DNA from: Pelagibacterium lentulum
Lineage (GTDB): Bacteria > Pseudomonadota > Alphaproteobacteria > Rhizobiales > Devosiaceae
DNA length: 64,000 nucleotides
Reading direction: 5' to 3'
Assembly: GCF_003992625.1 (NCBI RefSeq)
Contig: NZ_RZMW01000048.1
Coordinates: 248,001 to 312,000, forward strand
In this document: piece after piece, positions 1 to 7,008 of the stretch
Layout: each line of letters starts with the position of its first letter
How positions within the stretch are numbered: the stretch's first letter is position 1
Translations under genes and position numbers: made by a program
Notes under the pieces: generated by a model
The model's input: the letters and a program-made list of their open reading frames with translations, nothing else
Database searches by the model: none
Told to the model about the DNA's origin: nothing

Positions 1-138
1 CGCCCGCGCTTCTTTGATCCCCGGACAGGCGCCTGGGGAGAACCGGGCGACATCGTGACGGTGGCGCGCAGCTCAGTACTTGGCCTGCCGCAGCGCCCTG
101 ACAGTCAGGATTGGGGCATGATGCTCGAGCGCGTCTGA
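1..138 (+). CDS. C-terminal end of a probable DUF4038/apiosidase-like glycoside hydrolase (partial)
   Basis: Frame 1 is open from the window edge to a TGA at 136-138, giving the last 45 residues of a protein whose start lies outside. The visible tail holds FDPRTGAW and ends in DWGMMLERV. A W/F-DPRTG element followed by a terminal DWxxxL strand is what I expect from the small beta domain that closes DUF4038 family hydrolases, so I infer that family. Only 45 residues are visible, so the call is tentative. It converges on the rraA-like gene, with a terminator between them. Confidence 0.4.
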   Translation, partial: RPRFFDPRTGAWGEPGDIVTVARSSVLGLPQRPDSQDWGMMLERV

Positions 139-203
139 TATCTTTTCGTTTCCTCCCCAGGCAAGGCGCTGAACCGAAAGGTTTGGCGCTTTGTTTGTTT
201 GCC

Positions 204-233
204 CAAAAAAAGTGAGGCGCCAAAAGGCGCCTC
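204..233 (-). terminator. Rho-independent terminator of the rpiB-like/rraA-like unit
   Basis: An 8-bp perfect stem GAGGCGCC (214-221) and GGCGCCTC (226-233) encloses an AAAA loop. On the minus strand it is followed by seven T residues (A-run at 204-210). It sits 33 bases past the stop of the rraA-like gene. Confidence 0.85.
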
Positions 234-265
234 TGAATCATTGAGTGTTTGGAAGACGTCTTGGA

Positions 266-1042
266 CTACCCCTTGCCGAGCCGCTTCATGAAATCCTCGC
301 GATTCTTCTTGTAGGGATGCGGCGGCATGTCGGGGAACATCGACTGGGTCGATTCATCGGGGTCAATGCCGAGCGCCTCGAACAGCATGGCGCGATCGTA
401 GCGGTCGTTCTCGCTCTCTTGCTTGGCGTAGTAGATAACATCATCGATCACGTCCTGCGGCACAACGATGGCGCCGTCCCCATCGGCTACCACCAGGTCG
501 CCCGGAAGCACGGTAGCGCCTCCGATTTCAACGACGGAATTGGGCTCGCCGAACTCGACACGGCCCTGATACATGGGCTGAACCACCCAGCGATGCCAGC
601 AGGGCATGGCCTTTTGGTACAATTGCTCGTCGGTATCGCGCGCGCCGCCATTTGTCAGCACACCCTTAACGCCCCGCGCGGCCCAGACCATCGAATCCAT
701 TGACCCGATGGCCGGCGTCTTCTGGCCCATTGTATCAATGACAAGGAAGTCGCCTTCGCCCACCTGCTCGCGGAAATCGCCCATGTCCCAGAGCTGGCGA
801 TACCAATATTCATACGCCCATTTGGTGTAGTCCTCAGGCGAGAGCTCCGGCACGCGCTGCCGGGTGGGGATATGACGATAGGTCTGGGCGAAACCGGCTG
901 CCTTTGTGCGGTACAGGGGCCGGATTTCCGGGTCGACCGTGCCGATGTGGTGTAGTCCCATCCAGTCCATGCCGTCACGGATGTCGGTCACCCGAAGTTT
1001 GGCGACCGTTTCGAGAATCTGCTTGCGTTTGTTTTTGTCCAT
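266..1042 (-). CDS. RraA-like (HMG/CHA aldolase-type) family protein
   Basis: A 258-residue member of the RraA/dimethylmenaquinone methyltransferase-like fold. Family proteins are mostly metal-dependent 4-hydroxy-4-methyl-2-oxoglutarate-type aldolases or oxaloacetate decarboxylases; a few regulate RNase E. Visible signatures are GGARD (132-136), matching the family G-xxx-RD loop, and GD-LVV-ADGDG followed by VP (181-195), the metal/substrate loop. At about 258 residues it is longer than E. coli RraA (about 160), with an extra N-terminal segment and a Lys/Pro-rich tail. I chose the ATG at 1042 because AGGGAAG precedes it and an upstream start would run into the neighbour. It lies 16 bases after the rpiB-like gene, probably as one transcript. 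A catabolic aldolase or decarboxylase for a sugar-acid intermediate is inferred. Confidence 0.8.
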   Translation of the reverse strand: MDKNKRKQILETVAKLRVTDIRDGMDWMGLHHIGTVDPEIRPLYRTKAAGFAQTYRHIPTRQRVPELSPEDYTKWAYEYWYRQLWDMGDFREQVGEGDFLVIDTMGQKTPAIGSMDSMVWAARGVKGVLTNGGARDTDEQLYQKAMPCWHRWVVQPMYQGRVEFGEPNSVVEIGGATVLPGDLVVADGDGAIVVPQDVIDDVIYYAKQESENDRYDRAMLFEALGIDPDESTQSMFPDMPPHPYKKNREDFMKRLGKG

Positions 1043-1058
1043 CGGGACTTCCCTGGGT

Positions 1059-1568
1059 TCAGTTGTTATCTTGCGCTCCGCGCGCCCGGTCCATTTCAGC
1101 CAGTTTCTCGACGCGTCTGCGGAATTGGGGTTCGGTGCTGAATTGAGCGGCGAGAAAGGCGCGGATGACGTCTGCGGCGATCTGCGGGCCAATAATCCAG
1201 GCCCCGATGCACAGGACGTTCACGTCGTCATGCTCGACGCATTGTCGGGCGACATAGGTGTCGTGCGCGACAGCCGCCCGTATCCTGGCGATCTTATTGG
1301 CCGCAATGCAGGCGCCCGCACCCGTGCCACACACTAGGACGACCCGTGCGACCTTTCCAGACAGGATCAGATCGATCGCGGCGCGGGTGACGTCAGGAAA
1401 GTCAACGGGATCTTCCGATGTCGCACCCAGCGCGATGACCTCGTCACAATGCTCGGCCAGCAGTTCCCGGACAAAGGCCTTCATCGGAAACCCTGCATGA
1501 TCACAAGCGATGCCTATGGCGTTGCGTCGTGGAATGTCGAGACCTCTGGCGACAAGTGTCTCAGCCAT
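1059..1568 (-). CDS. RpiB/LacAB-family sugar-phosphate isomerase
   Basis: A 169-residue RpiB-fold isomerase, which interconverts aldose and ketose phosphates (ribose-5-P/ribulose-5-P, or related C4-C6 sugar phosphates). Asp23-His24 sits in the CDHAGF substrate loop. The active-site loop CGTGAGACIAANK starts at Cys80, and HD at 102-103 begins the third conserved element. The start at 1568 has an excellent GAGGAGG ribosome site. In rhizobia, RpiB paralogues in catabolic operons can act on tetrose phosphates such as erythrulose-4-P. With an RraA-like partner and a divergent GntR regulator, a dedicated catabolic role is more likely than the general pentose phosphate role. The exact substrate cannot be read from the sequence. 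Confidence 0.85.
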   Translation of the reverse strand: MAETLVARGLDIPRRNAIGIACDHAGFPMKAFVRELLAEHCDEVIALGATSEDPVDFPDVTRAAIDLILSGKVARVVLVCGTGAGACIAANKIARIRAAVAHDTYVARQCVEHDDVNVLCIGAWIIGPQIAADVIRAFLAAQFSTEPQFRRRVEKLAEMDRARGAQDNN

Positions 1569-1602
1569 GGCGTCCTCCTCAGTTTGTTCAAGAGCTCTTA
1601 CC

Positions 1603-1615
1603 GTGGTATTACCAC
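1603..1615. promoter_or_regulatory. GntR/FadR-type operator (TGGT-N3-ACCA)
   Basis: GTGGTATTACCAC is a 13-base palindrome with half sites GTGGTA and TACCAC. It matches the TGGT-N3-ACCA operator of FadR-subfamily GntR regulators. It lies 35 bases upstream of the rpiB-like start and about 90 bases upstream of the divergent gntR. A TTGACA at 1652-1657 may be the -35 box for the regulator. Confidence 0.7.
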
Positions 1616-1705
1616 TTTGGCAATCGCAACTTTCCGCAGTTATGCAGCGGCTTGACAAGGTGGCTGCTTGCCAACAGTAGGTAAAACCTGTTTTTGGAGC
1701 GGAAC

Positions 1706-2431
1706 ATGGACTCAGCGCTGACACGGCAGGGCGATGCCGAAGCCAAAGGCTATGACAAAGTCTTTGCCTTCGTGCGCCAGCAGTTGATCTCCGGCCAGAT
1801 GAAGGCCGGGGACCGGCTGGTGCCTGAGCGCGAACTGGCCACCCGCCTGGGCGTGGGCCGACCGGTGATTCGAGAGGTCCTGCGCGCCTTGGCTGCCATT
1901 GGCGTCATAGAGATCCGTCACGGGTATGGCAGTGTGGTGCGCCGGCCTGACTTTGCCGAGTTGGGCGACCTTTTTACAATGATGCTCGCCCAGCAGGACG
2001 AAGTCGTGGAGGATGTCATGGAGGCCCGCATCGCCATTGAACGGCAGGCCATTCGCCTTGCATGCGCGCGCGCGACGTCGGCGGATCTTGCTGCTTTGGG
2101 AGAGGCGTTGCGTCGCGTCGAGAAAACAGTCAATGACCCGCAGGCTGGAGGCGAGGCCGACTTTGCATTTCACGCGGCCCTGATCGCCGCTGCCCATTCG
2201 CCTACGCTCGCCAGTCTGCACGCCGCCATCGCGGTGCTTCTCAAACGCTCTCATTTCGAGCGCCGCAAGCGGATTACCAGGCTATCGGATATCGATACAT
2301 ATCTTATCGAGCATCACCGCGAACTGCTGGCCGCAGTAGTCGCGCGCGACGCGGATACCGCTGACCGGTTGCTGGTGCAGCATTTCCAGATCGGCTCGGA
2401 TTATCAGCGCCGCGCCGCCACAGAGCAGTAG
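1706..2431 (+). CDS. GntR-family (FadR subfamily, FCD domain) transcriptional regulator
   Basis: A 241-residue regulator with an N-terminal winged helix-turn-helix (about 17-80; PERELATRLGVGRPVIREVLRAL is typical, cut here by the wing RHGYGSVV) and an all-helical FCD ligand domain (about 100-225) that usually binds a carboxylic or sugar acid at a metal site. A TTG at 1694 would extend it by four codons, but GGAG at 1695-1698 is well placed for the ATG at 1706. It is divergent from the rpiB-like/rraA-like pair and shares the GTGGTATTACCAC operator region, so it most likely represses that unit and itself. Confidence 0.85.
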   Translation: MDSALTRQGDAEAKGYDKVFAFVRQQLISGQMKAGDRLVPERELATRLGVGRPVIREVLRALAAIGVIEIRHGYGSVVRRPDFAELGDLFTMMLAQQDEVVEDVMEARIAIERQAIRLACARATSADLAALGEALRRVEKTVNDPQAGGEADFAFHAALIAAAHSPTLASLHAAIAVLLKRSHFERRKRITRLSDIDTYLIEHHRELLAAVVARDADTADRLLVQHFQIGSDYQRRAATEQ

Positions 2432-2474
2432 GGGCACTGGACCGCGTCAGCGCTTCATTGAATCGCTGGCACGA

Positions 2475-2539
2475 TCTAACCTTTTGTTTTGTCGCAAGTC
2501 GTTCCGGAAAACCGGTTCCTACTTTTCCGGACTTGCTCT
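2475..2539. repeat. Palindromic intergenic repeat, copy A
   Basis: The segment runs from TCTAACCTTTTGTTTTGTCGC to GGACTTGCTCT and contains the imperfect dyad around CCGGAAAACCGG. It resembles the reverse complement of the element at 36314-36404: both share TTTTGTTTTGTCGC, a GGAAAACCGGTTCC-like or GCAAAACCGTTTCC-like core, and a TTGCTCT-like or CGCTCT-like end. Such elements are frequent between genes in Hyphomicrobiales. Confidence 0.6.
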
Positions 2540-2548
2540 CGCCAAGCA

Positions 2549-2712
2549 TTACGGGCTGACAGCGATGTATTTGGTCTCGCAGAACTCGAGTATGCCGTCG
2601 TGGGCACCTTCGCGCCCCAGGCCACTCTGCTTTGTGCGACCAAACGGCGCTGCAGGGTCTGACGCCAGCCCCCGGTTGAGTCCCACCATGCCGCATTCGA
2701 TCTTTTCTGAAA
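2549..2712 (-). pseudogene. 3' remnant of a gabD-type succinate-semialdehyde dehydrogenase
   Basis: About 54 codons matching the C-terminus of NAD(P)-dependent succinate-semialdehyde dehydrogenases. Visible elements are EKIECGMVGLN, SDPAAPFG, KQSGLGREGAHDGILEF and ETKYIAV, ending in a natural stop. There is no start codon and no catalytic part: upstream the frame runs into the truncated iron alcohol dehydrogenase, in a different frame. A deletion appears to have removed the 5' end of this gene together with the 3' end of its neighbour. Confidence 0.85.
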
Positions 2713-3246
2713 CGCGCGGACCGCACGCGTCAGCTCGGGATCGCAAATAGAGATATGGGGAATAAGGTACAGGCTGGCAATGCCCACCTTTACTGCCCGA
2801 TCCTTGTCCGAAACGACGGCCACCGGCGTCACCTCCGAACCAGTCCCGGCGGTCGTAGGCAAGCAGATCAGCGGCAGGACCGGGCAGGGCACCTTGAACT
2901 CACCGTAATAGTCGGAAAACTCGCCGCCGTGCGTGAGCAGCAGCGCAATGATCTTGGCCGCATCCATGCAACTACCGCCACCGATGCCGATAACTAGGTA
3001 GGCATTGGCGGCCCGACCCATTTCGACACCGTCGGCAATGCATTCGGTCGGCAGTTCAGGCATGACACCGGTAAAGACCGATACCGAGACACCTGAGGCC
3101 TGAAGCTGATCGCCCGCCATTCTTTCGTCCGTCACAACCAGTGCTCGCTTTCCCAGTGAACTGGCAAAGTCTGGCAAGGCTGTTCTTTGCCCCGCCCCGA
3201 ACACAAGATTGCGCGAGGCCCTCACCGCGCTGCACTCCAGTTCCAT
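2711..3246 (-). pseudogene. Truncated iron-containing alcohol dehydrogenase (N-terminal half)
   Basis: From an ATG at 3246 with a GGGAGA ribosome site, about 178 codons read as the N-terminal nucleotide-binding half of a group III (Fe-dependent) alcohol dehydrogenase of normally about 380 residues. Visible are the GGGSCMDAAK dinucleotide loop and LPTTAGTGSEVTP. The match stops after ICDPELTRAV, and the sequence then continues out of frame into gabD-like DNA near 2711-2725. The reading frame stays open to 2476, but the tail is frame-shadow and the metal-binding His residues of the C-terminal domain are missing, so a functional enzyme is unlikely. The upstream Ldh-like remnant ends 4 bases before its start, suggesting an ancestral Ldh-like/Fe-ADH/gabD operon. 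Confidence 0.85.
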
Positions 3247-3250
3247 CACA

Positions 3251-3340
3251 TTATTCTCCCTTGAACCCGGCATCTGCTGCCAATTGCTCCATGTCTGCCC
3301 ATACCCGTTCGGCAAGAGGAATACCCTCTCGTAGCCGCGC
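3251..3340 (-). pseudogene. 3' remnant resembling the C-terminus of an Ldh2/malate-lactate dehydrogenase-like oxidoreductase
   Basis: About 29 codons (LREGIPLAERVWADMEQLAA and a short tail) end in TAA at 3251-3253, 4 bases before the Fe-ADH start. The REGIPL-xxx-W-xxM/L-xxLA pattern is what I recall from the end of Ldh2/YlbC-type oxidoreductases, but the piece is short. Upstream it abuts the opposite-strand GntR remnant near 3340, so the body of the gene was lost at that junction. Confidence 0.35.
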
Positions 3341-4080
3341 GTCGCGACAGGCCCACCTCGCTCGCCGAGGAGGTCTATTCAAGGCTCTACGATCAGTTGA
3401 TGACTCATGCCATCGCGCCACGAGACCGTCTCTCGGTGGACAGCCTCGCGCGGACACTTAACGTTTCCCAAACACCTATCCGCGAGGCTCTGGTGCGGCT
3501 CGAAGCACAGGGCCTAGTGGTCAAAATCCATCCGGTGGGCTAGCGCGTGGCCGAGCGTATCGCGCGAGACCGGCTCGACCAGATCTATGAATTACGTCTG
3601 CTGACCGAGCCACGCCTTGCCGCGCTGGCGGCCAATAACATCAGTGACAACGATCGTGACGAGTTGGTTAGCATCGCAGCTGAAATGTTGTCTGAAATCT
3701 CGCCACAAATGCCAGAGGCCTATGCGCGCTTTTCCCGGCTCGACGAAGCCTTTCACCGCAAGATAGCCACCTTGAGCGGCAACCAGGTGATCGCCGATGC
3801 CCTTGCTGACCTACATATACATGTCCACCTGTTCCGATTATCCCAGCCGCAAACCGCAATTTCGGATGCTATCCTCGAGCACCGGCGGCTGGTGAAAGCT
3901 ATTACCGAGCACGATGCAAAGGCTGCCGAGAAGGCAATGGAGGAACACATCCTACTCTCAAGAAGTCGGTTCATAGAAGGAGGGGCAATCTCAGATTTTT
4001 GGCCACGAAGGCAAAAAAACGAAGAGTCTCATGTAAAGAGATGTCATGAATCTGACGCAGGGTCACAAACAGATCCGTAA
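3340..4080 (+). pseudogene. GntR-family (FCD) regulator with an in-frame amber stop and a missing start
   Basis: The frame reads as a complete FadR-subfamily GntR protein: wHTH (SLAEEVYSRLYDQL, then LSVDSLARTLNVSQTPIREA, LVRLEAQGLV), a TAG at 3541-3543 exactly where family members have the aromatic residue of G-Y/F-RV, then the FCD domain (DRLDQIYELRLLTEP to the EEHI region). No ATG, GTG or TTG start with a ribosome site is visible before the HTH, and the 5' end abuts the Ldh-like remnant. The nonsense codon together with the lost start marks it as dead. A GTG at 3547 could start an FCD-only fragment but has no clear ribosome site. Confidence 0.8.
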
Positions 4081-4629
4081 TGGCCGGGTTCGATAGTTCT
4101 TTTCCTGATGGCAAAAAACCGCCGATCGCCCCCGATCGCGTCACAACCATCGGTCGCGACGGCAGTCTCACGAGCAGCTTGCGGCTGGACGAGCCGACTG
4201 AAACGGCAATCCAAAAACCAGTTCTACTCCAACATGAAATTAGAAGACTTACCGGCTGTCCACAAGCTTACGATTGCCTTGTTCCAGCGCGAAAAGCTAA
4301 TCCTGATTCCGCTTTTTCCATGAACATCGTAGCCCAGTGGCCGCTTACGGCGATTGCCAGCCATTGAGCCGTAACCACCAGACCGCCCCCCCAACAGGGG
4401 TCATCTTGACCGCGCCAGGAAACGACAGCTTTTAGGAAGAGGCCGATATTGGCTGTGTGGCTGCAATTGGAGCGCAAAGCGGACAGGCAGACCAGGGGTG
4501 ACTTTCGGGCGCCTGTCGGCAGGCGGAACTCTTCAGGTTTGCGGTCCGACTGTCTTTGGGAGTGATAAATATTTATCCGGACTTGCCTTTGCGATCGCCT
4601 TTGCCACACGCGGCCGAGGTTGAAGAGGT
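4081..4629. other. No recognisable gene
   Basis: Short open frames exist on both strands, but none shows a family motif, good codon pattern or ribosome site. The stretch lies between two decayed genes and is probably degenerate coding or spacer DNA. Confidence 0.5.
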
Positions 4630-4970
4630 TCAAGTGAAGCGTTTTGCTCCGGCAACACATGCAACAACGATTGCGGTGCATATGATCATTGTCCAGGCGA
4701 TGGACGCGTCCAGTAAGATTGCTGCCAGCAGGAACTCAAAGAAGAACTGGAGAAGTTGCAGCAGCCGACCTTGGCAATGCTGCCGAGAGCAAGGCCCCGA
4801 TACCAGAAGATCGAGCCTGCCAACATTCTGAAGATTGAAACATCAACGATGCTAAATGCCTCAGGCTGGCAGGGTCAGGATGCTCATGATCGGCAGTGAC
4901 AGGATGAGGGCCCAAGAGATTACTTGCCCACCACCAAGACGTCGGGAAAGCGTGGCGAGGATCGACGCGG
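4630..4970 (-). pseudogene. C-terminal-half remnant of an EamA/DMT-family transporter, frameshifted
   Basis: Read on the minus strand in three successive frames, this segment gives SILATLSRRLGGGQVISWAL, then AGSIFWYRGLALGSIAKVG, then LQLLQFFFEFLLAAILL and WTMIICTAIVVACVAGAKRF. These are the ordered landmarks of the second EamA repeat: the mid-protein linker with Trp, the WYRGLALG-xxx-AKVG helix, the LLQPFF-like helix and the last transmembrane segment. The N-terminal half is absent, and stops plus at least two frameshifts interrupt it. EamA proteins export or import small metabolites; this one cannot be functional. The 270 bases from 4971 to 5239 hold nothing I recognise. Confidence 0.7.
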
Positions 4971-5239
4971 GTGTATTGATTTTGCCGGCTTTGAGGTACT
5001 TTATCGGGGTGCTAAATTCGACGCCTGCCGTCTATGCCCTACCGCGAAACGACCGATAGATCCCGATAGTTCACAGAATTTTTTGCTGTCCTGACGTTCC
5101 AAAAACCCTAGCAAAATCAAAATGCTAACTTTTTGACGGGCCCGCTCACGGTGTTGGGAACCGAAAAGGAAATGTTCTGTAGGAAAATCAATTCCTTAGG
5201 ACGGGAAAATAATGGAGTGGGAGTGAGGATCGTTCGGCT

Positions 5240-5473
5240 CTAGGCGCGGTCTCGTAGGGTTGTCTCGCCGGAATGGTTCGCGCAGTGGGCACAGCAAAAG
5301 ATGCTGTCGCCTTCTTCCACCCCGTGGCCGATAACCCGGCAACCACAGTGGGCGCAGCGCGGCGCCAGTTTCTCGATGGCGCATTCAAAGCTGTCGAATA
5401 TAAAAGTATCTCCTGCCATCGCGACCTCGAACGTCTTGTCGTAGTCGTTGCCACAAACATCGCATTTAGCCAT
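5240..5473 (-). CDS. Small Cys-rich metal-binding protein (prokaryotic metallothionein-like)
   Basis: A 77-residue cytosolic protein with four Cys clusters: CDVCGNDY near the start, a single Cys in DSFECAIEKLAP, CAHCGCRVIGHG, and CCAHCA near the end. The paired Cys-x2-Cys motifs suggest one or two Zn (or other thiophilic metal) sites. The pattern resembles proteins annotated as prokaryotic metallothioneins, with a conserved FDSFECAI segment. Of two near starts I prefer the ATG at 5473, because GAGGAG then has a 6-base spacing; for the ATG at 5479 it would be directly adjacent. It follows the one-helix microprotein by 18 bases and probably shares its transcript. Role in metal binding or redox sensing is inferred. 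Confidence 0.75.
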   Translation of the reverse strand: MAKCDVCGNDYDKTFEVAMAGDTFIFDSFECAIEKLAPRCAHCGCRVIGHGVEEGDSIFCCAHCANHSGETTLRDRA

Positions 5474-5491
5474 TGTCATCTCCTCGTTGAT

Positions 5492-5653
5492 TTATCTCCC
5501 GCCCAAAAAGGGTACAAGCAGCCCGGCGAGAACGAACAGCACGAGCCCGGCAATGAAGATTATGCGGCTCCATTTGTGCCGCAGTATGATTTCGCCCTGC
5601 CGCGCCTTGTCGATCGAATAAGGCTCGGGTTCGTCTTGTTTAGGATCTGCCAT
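5492..5653 (-). CDS. Single-helix membrane microprotein, 53 residues
   Basis: A charged N-terminal half (MADPKQDEPEPYSIDKARQG) is followed by EIILRHKWSR and one strong transmembrane helix (about 31-49, IIFIAGLVLFVLAGLLVPFL), ending GGR. The start at 5653 is preceded by GGGAG at a normal spacing. The frame is open further upstream but only as shadow of the epoxide hydrolase. Peptides with a soluble I-x-KARQGEIILR element and a single C-terminal helix are common and uncharacterised in alphaproteobacteria. It is paired with the Cys-rich protein downstream. Confidence 0.75.
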   Translation of the reverse strand: MADPKQDEPEPYSIDKARQGEIILRHKWSRIIFIAGLVLFVLAGLLVPFLGGR

Positions 5654-5717
5654 AGCTGCACTCCCATTTCTGAGAAGGAAACGGTCGTACCCGGTTCGGC
5701 GTTCCAAAATGCGCGAA

Positions 5718-5738
5718 AGCCGCCCCAGGCGGGCGGCT
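5718..5738 (-). terminator. Stem-loop after the epoxide hydrolase
   Basis: AGCCGCCC (5718-5725) and GGGCGGCT (5731-5738) form a perfect 8-bp stem with a 5-base loop, 21 bases past the hydrolase stop. The T tract is short (TTT on the minus strand), so it may be a weak terminator. Confidence 0.6.
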
Positions 5739-5759
5739 CTTTGCAGCCTGTGAAGCGTT

Positions 5760-6872
5760 TCAGGCAAGTGTAGAGAAGAAGGTGCGGATGTCGTCTGCAA
5801 GTAATTGCGGCGCGTCCAGCGCAGCAAAATGGCCGCCGCATTCCATTTCGGTCCAATGAACGATGTTGTTGGCCCGCTCGGCAAAGCTTCTGACCGAACG
5901 GAAATCCTCAGGGAACACGGCAACGCCCGTTGGCACTGAATTGAATTCCTCACGATAGCCCGCGCCGGTTTGGGCATCCTCAAAATAGATGTTGGTGGCC
6001 GATGCGCCGGTATTGGTGAACCAGAAAATCGCAACGGATGTGATGTAACGATGACGGTCGACACGCGCGGCACGCTCACCCTCGAAGCCGAAATAGAGTT
6101 CTGCATTCCAGCTCAAAAGTCCAATAGGGGAGTCCGCCAGCCCATATCCGAGGGTCAGGGGGCGCTTTTGCTGCGCGTCGTTGTATGACGCGTACTTGCC
6201 AAAGTTCTCCAGGATCGCAAATCCACCCATCTCGAACGGAGTAAGTTTTTCCAACTCGCCTTCGGCACCCGTGGGAAAGGCGAAAATCTGTTGCAGATGA
6301 ATACCGACAACGCCGTCTGGCGCGAGAATTCCAAGTTCGCGACCGATAGCGGCCCCCACGTCACCGCCCTGATAGCCGTAACGGTCGTACCCCAGTTTCC
6401 GCATCAGGCTGTCAAAGGCCTTGGCAATGCGTGCGCTATCCCAGCCTGGCTCCGTAACCGGTCCGGAAAATCCGAAGCCAGGTATGGACGGAATAACCAG
6501 ATCGAAGGCCTGACCGCTTTCAGGCTCGGTTAGCGGGCCAATCAGATCGGTATATTCAAACGGGGTGGATGGCCAGCCATGCACCAGCAATAAGGGCAGG
6601 GCGTCGTTACGAGTCGATTTGATGTGTAAAAAATGGATGGTCTGACCGTCAATCTCGGCGACGAATTGCGGAAACCGGTTGAGGTCCGCCTCGACCGCTC
6701 GCCAATCGAAATCATTTTCCCACTGACTTGCAAGTGACTTTATTAGATCGAGAGACTGGCCCCGCTCATAGGCCGTCGATGGCATGTCGGGCCAGCGCGC
6801 CATCGCGAGCCGTTCCTTAAGGTCGGCAATTTGGGCGTCCGAAATCGAAATAGAAAAGGGGGTGATCGTCAT
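5760..6872 (-). CDS. Epoxide hydrolase (EHN domain, alpha/beta-hydrolase fold)
   Basis: A 370-residue enzyme of the microsomal-type epoxide hydrolase family, opening epoxides to vicinal diols through a covalent ester intermediate. The N-terminal EHN lid region spans about 1-110 (ISDAQIADLKERL, then WRAVEADLNRFPQF). HGWP (98-101) forms the oxyanion hole, the nucleophile is Asp171 in GYQGGDVGA, and the C-terminal GGHFAALDAP provides the catalytic His348. Length is normal. The ATG at 6872 follows AAGGACGGAG. The WYL regulator lies just upstream on the same strand and may control it. The physiological epoxide is unknown; these enzymes are often catabolic or detoxifying. Confidence 0.88.
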   Translation of the reverse strand: MTITPFSISISDAQIADLKERLAMARWPDMPSTAYERGQSLDLIKSLASQWENDFDWRAVEADLNRFPQFVAEIDGQTIHFLHIKSTRNDALPLLLVHGWPSTPFEYTDLIGPLTEPESGQAFDLVIPSIPGFGFSGPVTEPGWDSARIAKAFDSLMRKLGYDRYGYQGGDVGAAIGRELGILAPDGVVGIHLQQIFAFPTGAEGELEKLTPFEMGGFAILENFGKYASYNDAQQKRPLTLGYGLADSPIGLLSWNAELYFGFEGERAARVDRHRYITSVAIFWFTNTGASATNIYFEDAQTGAGYREEFNSVPTGVAVFPEDFRSVRSFAERANNIVHWTEMECGGHFAALDAPQLLADDIRTFFSTLA

Positions 6873-7008
6873 GGCTCCGTCCTTTTTTATTCAGGGCAGA
6901 ACCGCACGTCCTGCCGCGGAAAAACACAGTGAACCATGTGCCTGACAATCCATGTCAGCAGCGACTTTGGGTGTTGATGGCAATTGGTAGAGCGCGGAAA
7001 TAAGTTAG

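Noticed and set aside
2476-3315. A complete 279-residue alcohol dehydrogenase
   Set aside because: Only the first about 178 codons after the ATG at 3246 match the family. The rest is gabD DNA in the wrong frame.
4268-4681. A 137-codon minus-strand gene
   Set aside because: Overlaps the end of the EamA remnant in another frame, with no motif and an unnatural composition.
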